Positions 14,222 through 14,252 of a stretch of 14,252 nt of DNA are shown piece after piece. The DNA is from an uncultured Clostridia bacterium. Its GTDB lineage: Bacteria; Bacillota; Clostridia; HGM11514. A program made the position numbers and the translations under genes. The stretch is taken from positions 1 to 14,252 of the forward strand of contig CABSMD010000044.1 of the NCBI GenBank assembly GCA_902478725.1. The letters are read 5' to 3'. Position 1 is the stretch's first letter. The number at the start of each line of letters is the position of its first letter. The notes beneath the pieces were generated by a model. That model had not been told where the DNA came from. It did no database searches and was given only the letters and a program-made list of their open reading frames with translations.

Positions 14222-14252
14222 GATTGTTGTCTAATAGAATACATTTTAATAC

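Overview
The window (14,252 bp, roughly half G+C) looks like a chromosomal segment of a Gram-positive bacterium of the Bacillota, probably a Clostridia. The evidence is strong AAGGAGG-type ribosome binding sites, sigma-A-like promoters in AT-rich gaps, hairpin-plus-U terminators, stop codons embedded in the next gene's Shine-Dalgarno sequence, and a remnant of a copper-amine-oxidase-N-type repeat. No rRNA, tRNA, IS element or CRISPR array is visible. Every gene I accept is on the minus strand, so the text below follows transcription from right to left.

Right edge (14252-12731): a terminator-like hairpin and a short protein remnant, then an O-antigen ligase/polymerase-type membrane protein. 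Next (12730-9331) is a 1064-residue BvgS/EvgS-type hybrid histidine kinase: a signal peptide, two tandem extracytoplasmic solute-binding domains, one membrane span, a kinase core and two receiver domains. It has no Hpt domain and no partner gene in view. Its promoter is covered by nested palindromes and its terminator is clear.

Middle (9190-6703): a small acidic secreted protein of unknown family, followed by an OmpR/PhoB-type response regulator and its histidine kinase (ATGA overlap). The small protein's promoter has a good -10 but carries two TTAAGGG repeats 11 bp apart where the -35 should be. This is the layout expected for activation by an OmpR-type regulator, so the small protein is a likely target of the adjacent two-component system.

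Left half (6633-1213): a tightly packed three-gene operon with a near-consensus promoter, a palindrome inside the promoter spacer, and a clear terminator. It encodes a GH105 unsaturated glycuronyl hydrolase, a 588-residue probable (alpha/alpha)-barrel protein with the GSFSEYNS motif found in uncharacterised heparinase/lyase-like proteins, and an 807-residue GH123/DUF6067-like glycoside hydrolase. None of the three has a signal peptide, so this looks like an intracellular pathway for finishing the breakdown of imported unsaturated uronic-acid oligosaccharides. Immediately downstream, with its own promoter, is a secreted protein with two tandem CBM4/9-like carbohydrate-binding modules. It runs off the left edge and is probably the extracellular partner.

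The best candidate for something new is this three-gene operon, because two of its proteins belong to families with no firmly assigned activity. Second is the small acidic exported protein controlled by, and co-located with, the two-component system.
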